A stretch of DNA of 64,000 nucleotides, taken from Streptomyces griseofuscus (lineage in GTDB: Bacteria > Actinomycetota > Actinomycetes > Streptomycetales > Streptomycetaceae). The stretch's first letter is position 1, and every line of letters begins with the position of its first letter. The position numbers and the translations under genes were made by a program. Below, one piece after another: positions 62,458 through 64,000 of this stretch. The stretch is taken from assembly GCF_014673495.1 (NCBI RefSeq), contig NZ_CP051006.1, positions 8,369,001 to 8,433,000 on the forward strand, read 5' to 3'. Below the pieces are notes generated by a model. That model was not told where the DNA came from and made no database searches. It saw only the letters and a program-made list of their open reading frames with translations.

Positions 62458-63165
62458 ATGCAGGATCTCGGAGCTTTGGACCCGATCACCGCGTCCACGA
62501 ACCGGTTCGTCGCCACCGTCGTCTCCCTCACCGACGCTCAGGTCGCGGGCGAGACGCTCGTACCCCCATGGACCCGCGGCCACGTCATCACCCATGTGGC
62601 ACGCGCCACGGACAGCATCTGCCGACTGCTCGCCTGGGCGCGCACCGGTGTGGAAACGCCGCAGTACGCGAGCATGGACGCCCGTGCCGCCGAGATCGAG
62701 GCCGGGGCCCGGCGGCCGGTCGCTGATCTGGTCGCCGACGTCCGCGATACCGCCGCCCGCTTCGAGAAGGCGGTGCGGACCCTGCCCTCGGCGGCCTGGC
62801 ACACCGAAGTGCGGATGCGCACCGGGGAGTTGCGTACGCCGGCGACCCTGATCCTCGCCCGGCTGCGCGAACTGGAGATCCACCACGCCGACCTGGACGC
62901 CGGTTACGGCTTCTCGGACATACCGGTCGACGCCGCGCGATGGATCATCGACGACATCGTCGAGGCGCTCGCCCGGCGACCGGAGACTCCCGCGCTGCGT
63001 CTGGAGACGACCGACACCGGCCTCGTCCACGCCCTGGGGGTCGACGGCCCCACGGTCAGGGGGCGGCAGGCGGACATCCTGGCCTGGCTCAGCGGCCGTT
63101 CCCCCGGCACGGCGCTCACCGCCTCCGGCGCCGACGAGGTTCCTGCGGCGCCCTTCTGGATCTGA
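62458..63165 (+). CDS. Mycothiol-dependent maleylpyruvate isomerase-like protein
   Basis: 235 residues of the DinB/MDMPI fold. Metal-ligand histidines are suggested in RGHVITHVARATDSICRLL (about residues 40-58) and LRELEIHHADLDAGY (about 138-152). The C-terminal domain GRQADILAWLSGRSPG is the MDMPI C-terminal type. A strong AAGGAGG precedes the ATG. It probably performs a mycothiol-dependent isomerisation or detoxification; no maleylpyruvate pathway genes are next to it. Confidence 0.88.
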   Translation: MQDLGALDPITASTNRFVATVVSLTDAQVAGETLVPPWTRGHVITHVARATDSICRLLAWARTGVETPQYASMDARAAEIEAGARRPVADLVADVRDTAARFEKAVRTLPSAAWHTEVRMRTGELRTPATLILARLRELEIHHADLDAGYGFSDIPVDAARWIIDDIVEALARRPETPALRLETTDTGLVHALGVDGPTVRGRQADILAWLSGRSPGTALTASGADEVPAAPFWI

Positions 63166-63204
63166 CGGGCGCGGCCGTGCCGCGCCGGCTGGAGGATCAG
63201 GTCT

Positions 63205-63236
63205 CGGTGACCCGGTGACCCGGTGACCCGGTGAGC
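63205..63236 (+). repeat. Four-copy 8-bp tandem repeat
   Basis: CGGTGACC is repeated three times and followed by CGGTGAGC, 40 nt after the isomerase-like stop. It is simple tandem slippage DNA in a 147-nt gap. Confidence 0.7.
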
Positions 63237-63312
63237 CGGACCCGTACACCCGCTCCACCCTGGTCTGGACCAACCCCTTGCCCCTTGCCCTCCGGCCCCG
63301 CAAGCTCCCCTC

Positions 63313-64000
63313 ATGGAGCTGGAGTTGCGGCATCTGAAGACCATCCGGGCCATCGCGGAGGCGGGCAGCCTGACCAGGGCGGCGACTGTCCTCGGGCTCG
63401 CGCAGCCCGCCCTCAGCGCACAGCTGAGACGCATCGAACGGGCTCTGGGCGGCGCCCTGTTCGAGCGCGGCCGACACGGCGTACGGACCACGGCCCTCGG
63501 TGAGCTGGTCCTGGAGCGCACGCGCATCGTGCTGCCCGCCGTGAGCGAACTCCAGCGGGAGGCCGCCCGGTTCGCCCGGAGCCAGGGGGAGGGGGAGGGG
63601 GAGCGGCTGCGGCTCGGCGGGACGCACGGGCCGTTGCTGGGCGCGCTGGTGGACCGGCTGGCCGACGCCGCGCCCGGCACCGCCGTGACCACCTGTGCCT
63701 CCTGGTCGGAGCGGGAACTCGCGGAGATGCTGAAGGAGGGGCGCCTGGACTTCGCGCTGTCCGGCACCTGCGGTTCCGCCCCGCCGCCCGACTCTCCCCA
63801 CCTCGCCTGGGAGTTGATCGCCGTCGACCCGGTCTTCGTGATGCTCGCCGACGGCCACCGGCTGGCCCACGGACGGGAGATCGAGCTGGCCGCGCTCGCG
63901 GACGAGCAGTGGGCGTGTGTCCCCGGCGACGGCTGTTTCGCGGACTGCTTCACCGCGGCCTGCGCCCGGGCCGGGTTCACGCCCCGGCGCATGTACGAGA
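63313..64000 (+). CDS. LysR-family regulator (3' end outside window)
   Basis: The first 229 codons are present. The helix-turn-helix is RHLKTIRAIAEAGSLTRAATVLGLAQPALSAQLRRIE (residues about 6-42), followed by the start of the effector-binding domain. A Gln-Gly-Glu repeat from a GGGGGA run marks the linker (about 63583-63603). It points away from the isomerase-like gene. Target unknown, as divergent partners are absent. Confidence 0.9.
   Translation, partial: MELELRHLKTIRAIAEAGSLTRAATVLGLAQPALSAQLRRIERALGGALFERGRHGVRTTALGELVLERTRIVLPAVSELQREAARFARSQGEGEGERLRLGGTHGPLLGALVDRLADAAPGTAVTTCASWSERELAEMLKEGRLDFALSGTCGSAPPPDSPHLAWELIAVDPVFVMLADGHRLAHGREIELAALADEQWACVPGDGCFADCFTAACARAGFTPRRMYE

Noticed and set aside
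63205..63236. Short tandem repeat considered as a CRISPR or iteron array
   Set aside because: Units are 8 bp and contiguous, with no spacers, cas genes or replication gene nearby.

Overview
The window is high-GC actinobacterial DNA, almost certainly Streptomyces. It has strong third-position G/C bias, GTG and TTG starts, ATGA/GTGA overlaps within operons, Tat-type signals, SARP and PAS-LuxR regulators and rare TTA codons. No tRNA, rRNA, CRISPR array or replication origin was seen. The window opens inside a modular polyketide synthase gene and closes inside a LysR regulator gene.

1-20 kb is the right half of a filipin/pentamycin-type polyene macrolide cluster. The gene order matches the pte/fil clusters: terminal PKS with thioesterase, crotonyl-CoA carboxylase/reductase (filB), two P450s (filC, filD), ferredoxin (filE), SARP regulator (filR, reverse), PAS-LuxR regulator (filF), cholesterol oxidase (filG) and type II thioesterase (filH). 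The last module has an acyltransferase with an unusual GAGH specificity motif, as expected if it loads the hexylmalonyl unit that forms the C2 side chain of filipin. A four-heptamer SARP operator in front of filF shows the regulatory cascade directly. TTA codons in the PKS gene, in filC and (four clustered) in filR point to bldA control. A PadR regulator with its operator and an acyl-CoA dehydrogenase follow; the dehydrogenase could supply 2-octenoyl-CoA to FilB.

22.5-31 kb is a worn accessory stretch: an alpha/beta hydrolase with a compensated frameshift, an Lrp-like regulator that has lost its natural stop, a frameshifted VOC gene and an IS630-type transposase remnant. It also holds intact reductases, a methyltransferase and two TetR regulators whose palindromic operators are visible.

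30.8-33.9 kb holds the most unusual locus. On the minus strand lie a small membrane protein, a 22-residue hydrophobic peptide gene followed by a strong hairpin, a PaaK-like adenylate-forming enzyme, and a polytopic membrane protein with YD, GLGD and P-L-L motifs spaced as in signal peptide peptidase/presenilin proteases. It looks like a peptide maturation or signalling system that I do not recognise.

33.9-44.8 kb is a carbohydrate locus, probably for high-mannose N-glycans: an ABC importer, a GH5-like enzyme, a GH85 endo-beta-N-acetylglucosaminidase and a GH38 alpha-mannosidase. A divergent LacI regulator faces three palindromic boxes.

44.9-52 kb holds small stress-type and membrane genes (two hemerythrin paralogues, DUF2267, GlsB/YeaQ, YihY/BrkB, a CapA-like lipoprotein) and two pseudogenes.

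52-61.5 kb matches the SigK/RskA locus known from mycobacteria: a sulfite-oxidase-like membrane protein, a fasciclin lipoprotein, a translationally coupled lipid-modification operon (FAD oxidoreductase, DUF1365, two cyclopropane-synthase-type methyltransferases, DUF1295), and the sigma/anti-sigma pair on the opposite strand. The window ends with a GNAT acetyltransferase, a mycothiol-dependent isomerase-like protein and the LysR gene.
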